Positions 6,870 through 17,600 of a stretch of 64,000 nt of DNA are shown one piece after another; the first letter of the stretch is position 1, and each line of letters opens with the position of its first letter. The position numbers and the translations under genes were made by a program. The stretch is from Clostridia bacterium (GTDB taxonomy: Bacteria > Bacillota > Clostridia > Christensenellales > CAG-138), in the NCBI GenBank assembly GCA_017394835.1, contig JAFPXD010000007.1, forward strand, positions 1-64,000. The letters are read 5' to 3'. The notes under the pieces were generated by a model that was given only the letters and a program-made list of their open reading frames with translations, had not been told where the DNA came from and did not search any database.

Positions 6870-7505
6870 ATGAAAAAACTGCTTAAGATCATTGCGGCCG
6901 CGGCTGTGGTTTTAGCCGCCGCGGCGCTCACAGCGGCGCTGCTTGCAAAGCTCGTCGGCAAAAAAGAGGCTCCGATCGGCGGGGAGCTCGTTTCCCGGAT
7001 CCTTGAGGAGGCGGAATTCCCGAATGAGAGCGCCGAGACCGCGGTGAGAAGCGCGGCCTCCATAATAGGGCGCGTGCATTATTTCTGGGGCGGCAAGAGC
7101 TTCTGCGTGGGCGAGGATCCCGAATGGGGCCGCAATAAGGTGGTGGAAAGCTCCGGCAGCCCCACCACGGGCTCCGTCCGTCCTTACGGGCTCGATTGCT
7201 CCGGCCTCGTCACTTGGGCGTATATCCAGGCGGGCTGGACTATCGATGAGATAGGCAACGGCACGTGGAACCAGTGGTTCGCCTCGGAGGAGATAAATAA
7301 GGATGAGCTCCGCCCGGGCGATCTCGGCTTTCAGAACGTTTACCCGGGCAGCTCGGGCAATCACGTGGGCATTTTTATAGGCTTTTACAAGGGAAAGCCC
7401 CTGTTCATACACTGTTCGCCCGGTTACGATAACGTGGTGGTTACCTCGGGCGAGGGCATATTCGGATATTTCAGGCGTCCGCAGCGCGCGGGCGCGGAGG
7501 GCTGA
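6870..7505 (+). CDS. Membrane-anchored NlpC/P60 cysteine peptidase
   Basis: 211 aa with one N-terminal hydrophobic segment (about 5-28) as signal or anchor, then an NlpC/P60 domain. The catalytic Cys is in YGLDCSGLV (about 110), the His in GNHVGIFIG (about 165) and the third polar residue near LFIHCSP (about 184). Such enzymes cut peptide stems in peptidoglycan outside the membrane. AEFPNESAETAV...VHYFWGG matches the usual lead-in to the catalytic Cys. No SD precedes the ATG; the promoter geometry suggests a leaderless mRNA. addB follows 14 nt later. Confidence 0.85.
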   Translation: MKKLLKIIAAAAVVLAAAALTAALLAKLVGKKEAPIGGELVSRILEEAEFPNESAETAVRSAASIIGRVHYFWGGKSFCVGEDPEWGRNKVVESSGSPTTGSVRPYGLDCSGLVTWAYIQAGWTIDEIGNGTWNQWFASEEINKDELRPGDLGFQNVYPGSSGNHVGIFIGFYKGKPLFIHCSPGYDNVVVTSGEGIFGYFRRPQRAGAEG

Positions 7506-7519
7506 CGGAGGGAGCTTCA

Positions 7520-10500
7520 ATGGCGGGTCTTGATTTTATAATAGGAAGAGCGGGCACGGGCAAAACGCGCGAGCTTTACAGGCGCATTGCGCAAGCTCGG
7601 GCGGAGGGGAAGGAATGCTTCCTCATAGTTCCCGAGCAGGCCACGTTCGAAGCGGAAAAGCAGCTTTCGCAAATGCTTTCGGGCGGGATCATGGGAGTGA
7701 CGGCCGCATCGTGGAGCAACCTCGCGCGAAAGCTCCTGGACGGGCTCGGCGTGCGCCGCGCGTTCCTTTCCCCGCAGGGGCGGCTGATGCTGCTCAGGCG
7801 ATCGACGGATTCCGTGGCGGCCTCCCTCACCGTATTCAAAAAGTCCGCCGCGCACAAGGGATTTCCTGCGGAGATCGGCGGGCTCATATCGCAGTTCAAG
7901 CGCTGCGGGTTCGATCCCGAAGGCGTGAAGAGCATGGCGGAGGAGCTGGATGAAAACTCCCCCTTGAGGGATAAGCTCCTCGATATAGCCGCCGTCTATG
8001 CGGAGCTGGAGCGCCGCACGAAGGATCGCTATATCGACCCGGAGGACATGATGCGCGAGCTTATCGTCCGCGCGGGCGAGACCCCGCTTGCGGGCGCCCG
8101 GGTGTTCGTCGATGGGGGCGATACAATGAACGAGCAGGCGTATCCGCTCGTTAAAAAGCTGCTCGAAACGGCTGAAAGCATCACCTTTGCGCTCCTCGGC
8201 GGCGGGAACGGGCGTGACGAGGGGCTTTTCGATCCCGAGGAGCGCGTGATGAGGCGGCTCCGCGAAATGGCGGAGGAGGCGGGCGTTCCGTGCCGCGTCA
8301 CCCGCATGAAGGAAAGGAAGCGCCCCGGCACTGCGGCGCTGAAGCATCTTGAAGGGGAGCTGTTTTCGTTCCCCCTCCGCATAATGGATGAAGATCCGGA
8401 GGGGCTTTCGGTAAGGATCTGCACCACCAGGACGGAGGAGGTCACAGAGGCGGCGGAGCTCATAAGGCGGGCCGCGGCGGAGGGCATGAGGATGAACGAA
8501 ATGGCCGTCACCGTGAGCGACCTCGAAGGCTATGCGCCGCTTATAAAAAGGATATTCCCGCAGTACGGGATACCGTACTTTGCGGAAGCGAAGCGCAGCC
8601 TCATCTCCTACCCGCAGGCGAGGCTCATAATAAACGCGCTTGAAGCGTGCCGCCGCGGCTTCGATACCGAAAACATGCTGGAGCTCATAAAATCGGGCCT
8701 CATGCCCATCACGCGGGAGGAGGCGGAGGCCTTCGAAGAAGCGGTGCTCGAAAAGGGCATGATGGGCAAAAGGTTCGCGGAGCCCTTCACGGGCGAGCTT
8801 ACTCCGCTTGACGGCCCGCGCGAAAGGCTTATGGCGCCGCTCGTCCGGCTCAGGGAGGCGTCCTCGAATGCGGACTGTGAGACCCGCGCCCGCGCCGTTC
8901 ACGCGTTCCTTGAGGAGCTCGGCATTTACGGGCGCCAGCAGGAGCTTTGCACCCGCCTGCACGAGGAGGGGCGCTATCTCGAGGAGGAGGAGAACGCACA
9001 GGTCGTTTCCACTGTGCTCGAGGTGCTGGATCAGCTCTTCGTGATAATGGGGGATGAGCGGCTCGGGATGCAGAAATTCATCTCCGTCATCCGCGAAGGC
9101 TTTGCGTCATACGAGATAGGCGCGATCCCCACCACCTGCGATCAGGTGCTCGTGGGCTCCGTTGACCGCACCCGCGTGCGCGAGGCGAGGCTCGTTGCGG
9201 TGCTCGGCATGAACGAGGGGCTGTTCCCCAAAAAACGCCCCGATTCCGGCGTTATCGACGACGGCGACCTTAAACTGCTTGCCGATAGGGGGCACAGGCT
9301 TTGGAACAGCACCTCCGCCCTGACTCAAAGCGACGTGCTGACCGTCTATTCCTCTCTTACAAAGGCGACCGAAAGGCTCGCCATGTTTTACCCCATGAGC
9401 ATTGCGGGGGCGGGCGCTATGGACAGCTCCGCCGCCCCCTGCAGGATAATAAACGCCGTCCGCAGGATATTCCCGCGCGTCCCCGTGACGGACAGCTCCG
9501 TTGCCCCTTCGGCGCTTTCGAGCGAGAGCGCGGCCTTTGCGGGGCTTGGCGCGCGCATCCGCAGGATGATAGATTCCGGCGTTCCGGATGAGGAAACGGA
9601 GCTGCTGCTTTCGCGCTTTTCGCGGAGCCAGGAATACGGCGAAAGGTTCCGCCGCATAACGGAGGAGGCGTTCGGCAATTCCGAAGCCGCCCCCATACCC
9701 GCGGAGCTTGCGAAAAAGCTTTACGGCAGCCGCATATACGGCTCCGCCTCGCGGCTCGAGACCTTCAACGGCTGCCCCTTCCGCCACCTCATGCAGTACG
9801 GGCTTGCCGCCAGGGAGCGGGAGCTTCACCGCGAAAAGAACACGGAGCTGGGCTCCTTCTACCATGAGGCGCTCGAAGCCTACGTCCGTTACGTTATGGA
9901 TAACGGCCTCGAATGGCGGGATATAGACGACGAGATGACCTTCTCCATACTGGAAGAGCTGCTCCCCGGCATAATGTACCGCGAGGGAGGGCATCTGCTC
10001 TACGATACCGCAAGGCAGCGCGCAAGGCTCTGGAACGTGATAGAAACGGTGCGCTATACCTGCTGCGCCGTAACGCGGCATATAGCGGCGGGCAAATTCC
10101 GCCCCATGGGGTGCGAGGTGCGCTTCGGCGGCGAGGAAGGGCTTTTCCCGCCCCTCAAGGTGGAGGCGGGGGAGAACGTGTTCTACATAAGCGGCATAAT
10201 CGACAGGATCGATTCATTCGATAACGAGGGCGAGCGCGCCGACCGCATAATCGATTACAAATCGGGCTATAAGCGCTTCTCCTTCGAGGAGCTTAAGGCG
10301 GGGCTGCAGCTCCAGCTCCCGCTCTACGCGGCGGCGGTGGAGGCGGCCCGCACGGTGGGCATGTACTATATGCCGGTAAAGGATATAAAGCCCGAGAGCA
10401 GCGGCGGGGGAGAGGCGGCAAAGCAGCTTACCGACAAGCTGATGGCCGAATTCAGCCTGAGCGGGCTTTCCCTGCGCGATGAGACCGTCATGGAGGCGAC

Positions 10501-10819
10501 GGAGGAATTCGGTTCGAGATCCATCGTGCTGCGCGGCGCGGGGAGGAATAAGGAAGGCGAGCTCACGGGGAGCGGTTTCGCTTCCGATGAGGAATTCGGC
10601 GATACCGTGAGCTTTGCCAAAACCGCCGCGGCGCAGACCCTCCGCAGGATACTGGACGGCGAGGACGCGATACTGCCGGCAAGGCTCGTCAAGGGAAATA
10701 AGCCCGTCTGCCGCTGGTGCCCCTATGGCGACGTTTGCCGCTTCGACGCCGATCTTTCAAGGAACGGCTACCGCGACATATACCCCATGAGCGCCGAAGG
10801 CTTTTTCGGGAGGGAATAA
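7520..10819 (+). CDS. addB: AddB, helicase-nuclease subunit B
   Basis: AddB works with AddA to resect double-strand breaks in recombination repair. The 1099-aa protein starts with a Walker A-like DFIIGRAGTGKTREL and has UvrD-like helicase segments through the middle (e.g. LVGSVDRTRVREARLVAVLG near 545-565). It ends in a RecB-type nuclease domain (about 730-1075) with the GIIDRID...RIIDYKSGYK active-site region. The iron-sulphur cysteines are visible as FNGCPF (about 755) and CRWCPYGDVC near the C terminus. The start has GGAGG nearby. addA does not follow, although addAB pairing is usual, so AddA must be encoded elsewhere. Confidence 0.95.
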   Translation: MAGLDFIIGRAGTGKTRELYRRIAQARAEGKECFLIVPEQATFEAEKQLSQMLSGGIMGVTAASWSNLARKLLDGLGVRRAFLSPQGRLMLLRRSTDSVAASLTVFKKSAAHKGFPAEIGGLISQFKRCGFDPEGVKSMAEELDENSPLRDKLLDIAAVYAELERRTKDRYIDPEDMMRELIVRAGETPLAGARVFVDGGDTMNEQAYPLVKKLLETAESITFALLGGGNGRDEGLFDPEERVMRRLREMAEEAGVPCRVTRMKERKRPGTAALKHLEGELFSFPLRIMDEDPEGLSVRICTTRTEEVTEAAELIRRAAAEGMRMNEMAVTVSDLEGYAPLIKRIFPQYGIPYFAEAKRSLISYPQARLIINALEACRRGFDTENMLELIKSGLMPITREEAEAFEEAVLEKGMMGKRFAEPFTGELTPLDGPRERLMAPLVRLREASSNADCETRARAVHAFLEELGIYGRQQELCTRLHEEGRYLEEEENAQVVSTVLEVLDQLFVIMGDERLGMQKFISVIREGFASYEIGAIPTTCDQVLVGSVDRTRVREARLVAVLGMNEGLFPKKRPDSGVIDDGDLKLLADRGHRLWNSTSALTQSDVLTVYSSLTKATERLAMFYPMSIAGAGAMDSSAAPCRIINAVRRIFPRVPVTDSSVAPSALSSESAAFAGLGARIRRMIDSGVPDEETELLLSRFSRSQEYGERFRRITEEAFGNSEAAPIPAELAKKLYGSRIYGSASRLETFNGCPFRHLMQYGLAARERELHREKNTELGSFYHEALEAYVRYVMDNGLEWRDIDDEMTFSILEELLPGIMYREGGHLLYDTARQRARLWNVIETVRYTCCAVTRHIAAGKFRPMGCEVRFGGEEGLFPPLKVEAGENVFYISGIIDRIDSFDNEGERADRIIDYKSGYKRFSFEELKAGLQLQLPLYAAAVEAARTVGMYYMPVKDIKPESSGGGEAAKQLTDKLMAEFSLSGLSLRDETVMEATEEFGSRSIVLRGAGRNKEGELTGSGFASDEEFGDTVSFAKTAAAQTLRRILDGEDAILPARLVKGNKPVCRWCPYGDVCRFDADLSRNGYRDIYPMSAEGFFGRE

Positions 10820-10865
10820 AAAAGCGGTTTACTTCCGAGGGAAAATATGCTATATTGACAAAGGG

Positions 10866-10894
10866 ACGCGTTCCTCGTGAACGCGTTTCTTTTC
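10866..10894 (+). terminator. Terminator after addB
   Basis: ACGCGTTC/GAACGCGT forms an 8-bp stem with a 5-nt loop, followed by TTCTTTTC. It lies between addB and the CofE-like gene. A TTGACA at 10855-10860 just upstream has no good -10 before the hairpin. Confidence 0.6.
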
Positions 10895-10919
10895 AAATGA
10901 AGATCAGGAGGTGCTCCTT

Positions 10920-12107
10920 ATGGCTACTGTTTCGAGAGGTATCCGCGCTCCCATAATAAGGCAGGGGGATGATATAGTTGAGATCACGGTCGATTCCGTG
11001 CTGATGGCCGCCGCGCAGGAGGGCTTTTCCCTTCGCGAGCGTGACGTTATCGCCGTTACCGAAGCGGTCGTGGCAAGGGCGGACGGCAATTACGCCAAGG
11101 TCGATGACGTTGCGGAGGACGTTCGCAAAAAGCTCGGCGGCGGGCATATAGGCGTCGTGAACCCCATCCTTTCCCGCAACCGCTTTTCGATCTGCCTTAA
11201 GGGCATAGCAAGGGGCTCGCGAAAGGTCACCGTTCAGCTCGCCTATCCTTCGGACGAGGTGGGGAACCATCTCGTCGATCCCGACGTGCTTGATGAAGCG
11301 GGCGTCGATCCCTGGAGCGACGTGCTGACCGCCGAAGAGTTCTACAAGGTCTGCGGAGGCGAGTGCCGCCACCCCTTCACGGGAGTGGATTACATCGAAT
11401 TTTATAAGACACTCATCGAGGCGGAGGGCGCGGAGGCGGAGATAATATTCTCCAACCGCCCCGAAACGATACTGAATTATACGAAGAACGTGCTCTGCTG
11501 CGATACCCACACCCGCGAGCGCACCCGTTCCCGCATATTGAAGCGCGGAGGCGAAGCCAACGTGCTCACCATGTGCGATATTTTGAACGCCCCCGTGAAC
11601 GGCTCCGGCTGCTGCCCCGAATACGGGCTGCTGGGCTCCAATAAGGCGACGGAAGAATCCATAAAGCTCTTCCCCCGCAACGCGCGCGAGGTGGCGGAGG
11701 GCATACAGCGCCTTGTAATGGAGCGCACGGGCGTTCACGTTGAGGCGATGGTCTATGGCGACGGCGCATTCAAGGATCCCGTAGGCAAGATATGGGAGCT
11801 TGCGGATCCCGTCGTTTCCCCGGGCTATACGGATGGGCTCATAGGCCTTCCCAACGAGCTGAAGCTCAAGTTCCTTGCCGATAACGATTACGCCGAGCTT
11901 TCGGGCGAGGCGCTGGCCGAAAAGATCCGCGAGCGCATCCGCGAAAAGGACGCCGATCTCAAGGGCTCTATGCTTTCTCAGGGCACCACGCCGAGGAGGC
12001 TCACCGATCTTATCGGCTCGCTCTGCGACCTGACCAGCGGCTCGGGCGATAAGGGCACGCCCATAGTGCTCGTGCAGGACTATTTCGTCAATTACGGCGA
12101 CAGGTAA
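10920..12107 (+). CDS. CofE-like (coenzyme F420-0:L-glutamate ligase family) protein
   Basis: 395 aa resembling the F420-0:gamma-glutamyl ligase family. Family features are an early TRxI-like VSRGIRAPII, the EGFSLRERDVIAVTEAVVAR segment, and a PILSRNR...LKGIARG motif. In methanogens and actinobacteria CofE adds glutamate to F420-0. Clostridia are not known to make F420, and no other cof gene is in the window, so the substrate here is unknown; an amide ligase acting on another phosphodiester or lactate-type compound is possible. The start has AGGAG 9 nt upstream. The middle holds a Cys cluster (NVLCCDTHTRER, NGSGCCPEYG) that might bind metal. Confidence 0.75.
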   Translation: MATVSRGIRAPIIRQGDDIVEITVDSVLMAAAQEGFSLRERDVIAVTEAVVARADGNYAKVDDVAEDVRKKLGGGHIGVVNPILSRNRFSICLKGIARGSRKVTVQLAYPSDEVGNHLVDPDVLDEAGVDPWSDVLTAEEFYKVCGGECRHPFTGVDYIEFYKTLIEAEGAEAEIIFSNRPETILNYTKNVLCCDTHTRERTRSRILKRGGEANVLTMCDILNAPVNGSGCCPEYGLLGSNKATEESIKLFPRNAREVAEGIQRLVMERTGVHVEAMVYGDGAFKDPVGKIWELADPVVSPGYTDGLIGLPNELKLKFLADNDYAELSGEALAEKIRERIREKDADLKGSMLSQGTTPRRLTDLIGSLCDLTSGSGDKGTPIVLVQDYFVNYGDR

Positions 12108-12136
12108 ACGGAATAAAAAACGGATAAAGAACGGAT

Positions 12137-12166
12137 AAAGAACCAAGGCTGCCGTCTTGGTTCTTT
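12137..12166 (+). terminator. Terminator after the CofE-like gene
   Basis: AAAGAACCAAG (12137-12147) pairs with CTTGGTTCTTT (12156-12166), an 11-bp stem with an 8-nt loop and a weak T/A tail. Confidence 0.75.
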
Positions 12167-12212
12167 ATTATATCCCGAATTGTGACATATTCCTCATCAA
12201 TGCTCATTTTAC

Positions 12213-12241
12213 TTGAAAAGCCCCGTACTGTATGGTATTAT
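12213..12241 (+). promoter_or_regulatory. Promoter of the Na/Pi transporter gene
   Basis: TTGAAA (12213-12218), a 17-nt spacer and TATTAT (12236-12241) lie 38 nt before the ATG. A second -10-like TATACT overlaps at 12241-12246. Confidence 0.7.
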
Positions 12242-12279
12242 TATACTGGTTTCGAATGCAGACAGACTCGGAGGGAATT

Positions 12280-13890
12280 ATGACTTTTGAGAATTGGGTA
12301 GGTATTGCGGGCGGCATCGCGCTGTTCCTTTACGGTATTCGCATAATGGGTAACGGTATCGAGCGCCTTGCCGGATCGAAGCTCAAAAAAATACTTGAAA
12401 CACTTACCAAAAATCGCTTTTTGGGCCTCATAGTCGGCGTAGTCATCACCGGTATAATACAAAGCTCCAACGCCGTTTCCGTTATGACGGTCGGCTTTGT
12501 CAACGCGGGGCTCATGCCGCTTGAAAACGCGGCCGGCGTCATAATGGGCGCCAACATCGGTACCACCATCACCGGTCAGCTCATCGCCTTCAACGTGGAC
12601 GCGGTATCCCCCATAATCGCCTTTGTGGGCGTTATGGGAATGACGTTCATGAAGAAAAAGCCTTGGAACAACATTTTTTACATCGTCACCGGTCTCGGAA
12701 TGCTCTTCATGGGCATGATGCTCATGAAGAAGAACATGGTCTATCTTGGGCAGGAGGAATGGTTCTGCGCCCTTGTCAAGAGCTTTGAGGATCACCCCAT
12801 TATAGGCGTGCTCTTCGGCACAGTAATGACTATGCTGCTCCAGTCCGTTTCCGCCTCCGTCGGCGTTCTGCAGGCGATGGCCGCCGCGAACATTCTGACT
12901 CTGGGGCAGGCGATCTACTTGATCTGCGGCCAGAACATAGGCTGCACCCTCGTTTCCGTAATAGCCGCCATGGGCGGCACCAAGGACGCCAAGCGCACCG
13001 CGGCGATACACGTAATGTTCAACGTGTTCGCCTGCGTCATTTGCGTTATACTTCTCCAGTTCCTGCCGCTCACCGATTGGATCGCCTCCCTCTCCCCGAC
13101 GAACCCCTCGCAGCAGCTTGCCAACGCCAACACTTTCCTGAAGATCGGCGCGACCATAATCCTCTTCCCGCTCTCCGGCCTGCTCGTTAAGCTCTCCCGC
13201 GTGATCATCCGCGGAGAGGACGAGTACGACGGTCTCCGCCTCATCCACATACCGCCCAAGGGCTTCGGTTCGTCGGCGGTGGCGGTATCCTCCGCAGAGC
13301 TTGAGTGCGACAGGATGTTCGGCCTCTCCCTCGGCAATATGGAGGCCGCGGCAAAGGCGCTCACCGAAAAGCGCAAGGGCGATCTTGAGGAGATCGACCG
13401 CAATGAGGAGACCATCGACTTCTTGAATAAGGAGATCGCGAAGGTGCTCGTGGACATCAACCGCAGCGGTCTGGGCGAGCCTGAGGCCCGCGCCATCGAC
13501 CGTATGCACCACGTCATAACCGATTATGAGCGCATAGGCGACCATGCGGAAAACATCGCGGGGTACATCGCTCACATGCGCGAGAGCAAGCTGAGCTTCT
13601 CGCCCGCCGCAATGGAGGAGATAGGAGGCCTCTTCGCAAAGGTCGTTTCGATAGTAAAGAATGCCTACGCCTGCATGAAGGGCGATCCGGAGATGCCCCT
13701 TTCCGCGATCGAGATAAGCGAGCAGGAGATAGACGACCTTGTGGATGAATTCAAGAACGCCCATATCGCCAGAATGGAAAAGCACGAGTGCTCCGCCGAT
13801 ACGGGCATGATATACGTTGAAATGCTGACGGATCTTGAGCGAGTCGGCGACCATGCGCTCAACATCGCGGAGGCGGGCAAGGCAAAATGA
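12280..13890 (+). CDS. Na/Pi cotransporter with C-terminal PhoU domain
   Basis: 536 aa of the NptA/YjbB-type sodium-phosphate symporter family. The membrane part (about 1-320) carries the two inverted Na_Pi_cotrans repeats with the signature QSSNAVSVM (about 63) and its counterpart LLQSVSASVGV (about 187), plus GANIGTT and GQNIGCT. A PhoU-like helical domain (about 345-530) follows, with the repeated RIGDHAENIA and RVGDHALNIAE motifs that bind metal and sense phosphate status. GGAGGGAATT sits before the ATG at 12280. The stop overlaps the next gene (ATGA). The protein would take up or export phosphate at the membrane. Confidence 0.92.
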   Translation: MTFENWVGIAGGIALFLYGIRIMGNGIERLAGSKLKKILETLTKNRFLGLIVGVVITGIIQSSNAVSVMTVGFVNAGLMPLENAAGVIMGANIGTTITGQLIAFNVDAVSPIIAFVGVMGMTFMKKKPWNNIFYIVTGLGMLFMGMMLMKKNMVYLGQEEWFCALVKSFEDHPIIGVLFGTVMTMLLQSVSASVGVLQAMAAANILTLGQAIYLICGQNIGCTLVSVIAAMGGTKDAKRTAAIHVMFNVFACVICVILLQFLPLTDWIASLSPTNPSQQLANANTFLKIGATIILFPLSGLLVKLSRVIIRGEDEYDGLRLIHIPPKGFGSSAVAVSSAELECDRMFGLSLGNMEAAAKALTEKRKGDLEEIDRNEETIDFLNKEIAKVLVDINRSGLGEPEARAIDRMHHVITDYERIGDHAENIAGYIAHMRESKLSFSPAAMEEIGGLFAKVVSIVKNAYACMKGDPEMPLSAIEISEQEIDDLVDEFKNAHIARMEKHECSADTGMIYVEMLTDLERVGDHALNIAEAGKAK

Positions 13891-14639
13891 ATGTAACTTC
13901 CCCTAAAAACGAGCTTGTGAAGCAGCTTGCGCGGCTCAGGACCCGCAAGGGGCGGTCGGAAAGCGACCTTCACCTCATAGAGGGCGAAAGGCTCGTTTTC
14001 GACGCGCTTGAGGCCGGCATGCAGCCGGAGCGCGTGCTCGTCCGCGAGGGGGAGGAAGCGATAATGCGGAGGCTCGATGAAATGGGCGTCCCCTATGCCG
14101 AGGCTTCGGAAAGGGTGATGGCCGCCGTCTGCGATACCGAGACCCCGCAGGGGGTATGCGCCTCTCTGCACACTCCCGGCCTCACGCCGCCCGCCGAATA
14201 CCCGAAGGGGCTCATAGTCGCGCTGGACAGGCTGCAGGATCCGGGCAACCTCGGCACGGTAATCCGCACGGCGGACGCCTTCGGCGCGGCGGGAGTGCTG
14301 ATAGGCGAGGGTACGACCGACCCCTATTCCCCGAAGGCGCTCCGTGCGGCGATGGGCTCGACCTACCATATCCCGATATGGCAGGGCTCGCTCCCCTCTG
14401 AGCTGAAGCGGCTGCGCGAAAGCGGCTTCGCCGCCGTCTGCGGGCATTTGAAGGGGGATGAAACGCTCCCCCCGCTCCCGGAAAACAGGGTGCTCATAAT
14501 AGGGAACGAGGCAAACGGCGTGAGCGATGAGGCGGCGGAAGGCTGCATACTTTACCGGCTCCCCATGCGCGGGCGGGCGGAAAGCCTAAACGCCGCGGTG
14601 TTCGCCGCGATACTCATCCACAAGCTTTCAGAAGATTAA
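13887..14639 (+). CDS. TrmH/SpoU-family RNA 2'-O-methyltransferase
   Basis: 250 aa with an N-terminal SpoU substrate-binding domain (about 1-95, starting with VTSPKNELVKQLARLRTRKG) and a C-terminal SPOUT knot. Motif 1 is ALDRLQDPGNLGTVIRTADAFG (about 112-133), with the N and R that contact the methyl site; motif 2 is LIIGNEANGVSDE; motif 3 is LPMRGRAESLNAAVFAAIL. It methylates a ribose in tRNA or rRNA with SAM; the target cannot be assigned. Its ATG overlaps the transporter stop by 4 nt. Confidence 0.92.
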   Translation: MNVTSPKNELVKQLARLRTRKGRSESDLHLIEGERLVFDALEAGMQPERVLVREGEEAIMRRLDEMGVPYAEASERVMAAVCDTETPQGVCASLHTPGLTPPAEYPKGLIVALDRLQDPGNLGTVIRTADAFGAAGVLIGEGTTDPYSPKALRAAMGSTYHIPIWQGSLPSELKRLRESGFAAVCGHLKGDETLPPLPENRVLIIGNEANGVSDEAAEGCILYRLPMRGRAESLNAAVFAAILIHKLSED

Positions 14640-14677
14640 ATTGCGCGAAACAGCGCTTAAATGAATGGAGGAAAACA

Positions 14678-17600
14678 ATGAACAGAGTCAAAAGGATCTC
14701 CGCTTTGCTGCTTGCGGCATTGATGGTGCTCTCGCTCGTTCCCGCCTCCGCTGTCGCAAAGGCGGCGCTCCCCACAAGGGAAGCCGAAACGATAGTGGGC
14801 TGGGATTTTAACGGAGCGGACGGCAACGGCACCAACATTGCCTCGACCGCAAATGCGAACAACGCAGAAGCTGTTGTTGAAAGAGACAACGGCGTAACCA
14901 TTGGGTACGCAAACGGCAACGGTACTTCAAACGGAAAAGCGCTGAACACCACCGCTTGGAATGGAGCAACCGCTTCCGAACCCAGATACTACACCGCCAC
15001 GGTAAACGCAGCAGGTTACAGCGGGATAGCACTTTCTGCCGAACTGCGCGCTTCCGGTACAGGCCCCAAAAACGTTTACGTCTATTACAGCATCAACGGC
15101 ACGGATTTTATTGCCGTTGACGGCGGATCCGCAACGTGCGGCAACGGCACTTGGGGAAGCATCTCCGCTTCATTCCCCGCCGATTGTGACGACGCGGAAT
15201 CTATGGAGATCCGCATACTCGTCAACGATCAGGAATCCGCTAAGGGAGAGACCATCGCGGCGGGCGGCACTCTCCGCATGGACAACCTCATCATCACCGG
15301 CACTCCCACGGGCGAGACTCCCGATCCCACCGATGAGCCCGTGGTGACTCCCGAGCCCACCGAGACTCCCGAGCCCACCGAGGAGCCCACGGTCACCGTA
15401 GTGACCATTGCCGAGGCGCTTGCCGCAGCCGCGAACACGAGCCTCACCGTTGAGGGTATCGTGACCTTCATGGACGGCAGGAACGTCTATGTCGAGGACG
15501 CGACCGGCGGTATCGACCTGTACCTCAACAGCAACACCGTCCCCTCCGCGCTCGCTCTCGGCGATCTAGTAAGGGCGACGGGCTCCCGCGCCGACTATAA
15601 CGGTCTGCCCGAGCTTTCCGGCATCAACGGCGGCGACGAGGCCGCGTTTGCCATTCGCTCCACCGGCAACACCCTGCCCCTGCAGGAGGTCACCGTTGCC
15701 GAGCTTCTCGCAAGCCCCGATACCTACATATGCGAGCGCATCCATATCACGGGCGCAGTCGTAGGCGCGGCGAGCGGCAACAACACCCCCATCACTCAGG
15801 ATGGTTCCTCCATCAACATCTATAAGATGCCCGCGGACGCCGCGGCGGAAAACGACACCGTCAACGTCACCGCGGTAGTCGGCATGCATACCTCCGGCGT
15901 TCAGCTCAGGGTCGCTCTTGCAGCCGACGTTGAGGTCGTTTCCTCTCCCGAACCCACCGAGACTCCCGAGCCCACCGAGACTCCCGAGCCCACCGCGGCT
16001 CCCACCGAGACTCCCGCGCCCGTTACGGATCCCATCGATCCTGCGGATTATCCCGATTACAAGACCATTGCCGAGATATACGCCCTCACCTCCACCGGCG
16101 GCACCGAGACCGTCGTGGGTCAGGTGGCGATGCTCTTCGGCAACGGCGGGACTCTCAATTCCGTTTCCATAGAGGACGTTGAAAACGGCGAGATCGTTGG
16201 TCTGCAGATCTACGATTACACCAACATCGCCTCCTATAACGTGGGCGACATAGTTGCCGTTACCGGTACGGTCGATGAATACGGCGGAGTCCGCCAGATC
16301 AAGACCGTGACGAGCGTTACCGTCCTCAATACCGAGACCGCTCCCATCGCGGCTCAGGAGGTCACGATCTCCGAGCTCACCGCGAATATCGCGGATTACG
16401 TCTCCGAGTTCGTCACGATAAAGGATGTTACACTCGGCGCTTATTCCGCAAATTCCAATACCCCCATCACCGATGCGGAGAACAATTCCATCAACATTTT
16501 CCGCGGCGCGGCGTATCCCGACGGTATTCTCGAAGGCGATACCGTGACCGTTTACGCGGTGGCCTCCAAGTATAATTCCACCGTTCAGCTTCGAAACGGC
16601 TCCTCCTCCGATTACGTGATGGAAAACGTTTCGATAATCCCCATTGCCGATGCGCTCGCCCTCGCCAATAACGAGACCGCGACCGTCCGCGGCGTCGTCA
16701 CCTTCATTGACGGCAAGAACGTTTATATCCAGGATGATACCGGCGCTATCGACGTGTATCTCACCGCCGCGAGCTCAACGCTTGCGATAGGCGATCTCGT
16801 TCAGGTCACCGGCACGAAGGATCTTTACAACGGCCTGCCCGAGCTCAAGAACGTCGATCCCACGAACGAGGAGCAGCTCAAGGTGCTTTCCAACAACAAT
16901 CCCCTCCCCTGCGAGACGATGACCATCGCGGATATCATTGCGAACTTCTCCTCCGTCATCTGCAGGCGCGTCAAGATCGTCGGCGCGACCCTCGGAGCGG
17001 TCAACAACTCCGGCACCACCCCCATCACTCAGGACGGCTCCTCCGTCAACATCTACAAGATCCCCGCTATCGAGTTCGTCGAGGGCGACCTTGTTGACGT
17101 TATCGCCGTCATCTCCATCTATCAGAGCAATCCCCAGCTCCGCGTAGTAAAGGCGGAGGACGTTACCGGCACGATCGTCTATAACGATCCCATCGAGGAC
17201 AGCCTCTTCGGTGAGAACGATATGACCATCCCCGAAGTCATCGCCGCCGCGGACAGCAGCGAGGTGACCGTCATCGCGCAGCTCATCTACCGCTTCGGCA
17301 ACTACGATTCCGTCAATTCCGCCATCCTCGAGGATATGGTAGAAGGTGAGATCGTGGGTCTGCAGATGTACAATTCCCTCGATGATTACGAGATCGGCGA
17401 TATTTTGAGGATCACCGCCACCAAGACCACCTACGGCGGAGTTCCCCAGATCTCCAGCGCCACCGCGGTCGAAAAGCTCGGTCATGCCGATCCCATCCCC
17501 GCGCAGGTGTTCGATAACTTTGCCGCTCTGCGTGCCGAGGAGGAAAACCTCCTTTCCGAGTACGTTATGGTAAAGGACGTCACCCTCGGCGCCTATAACG

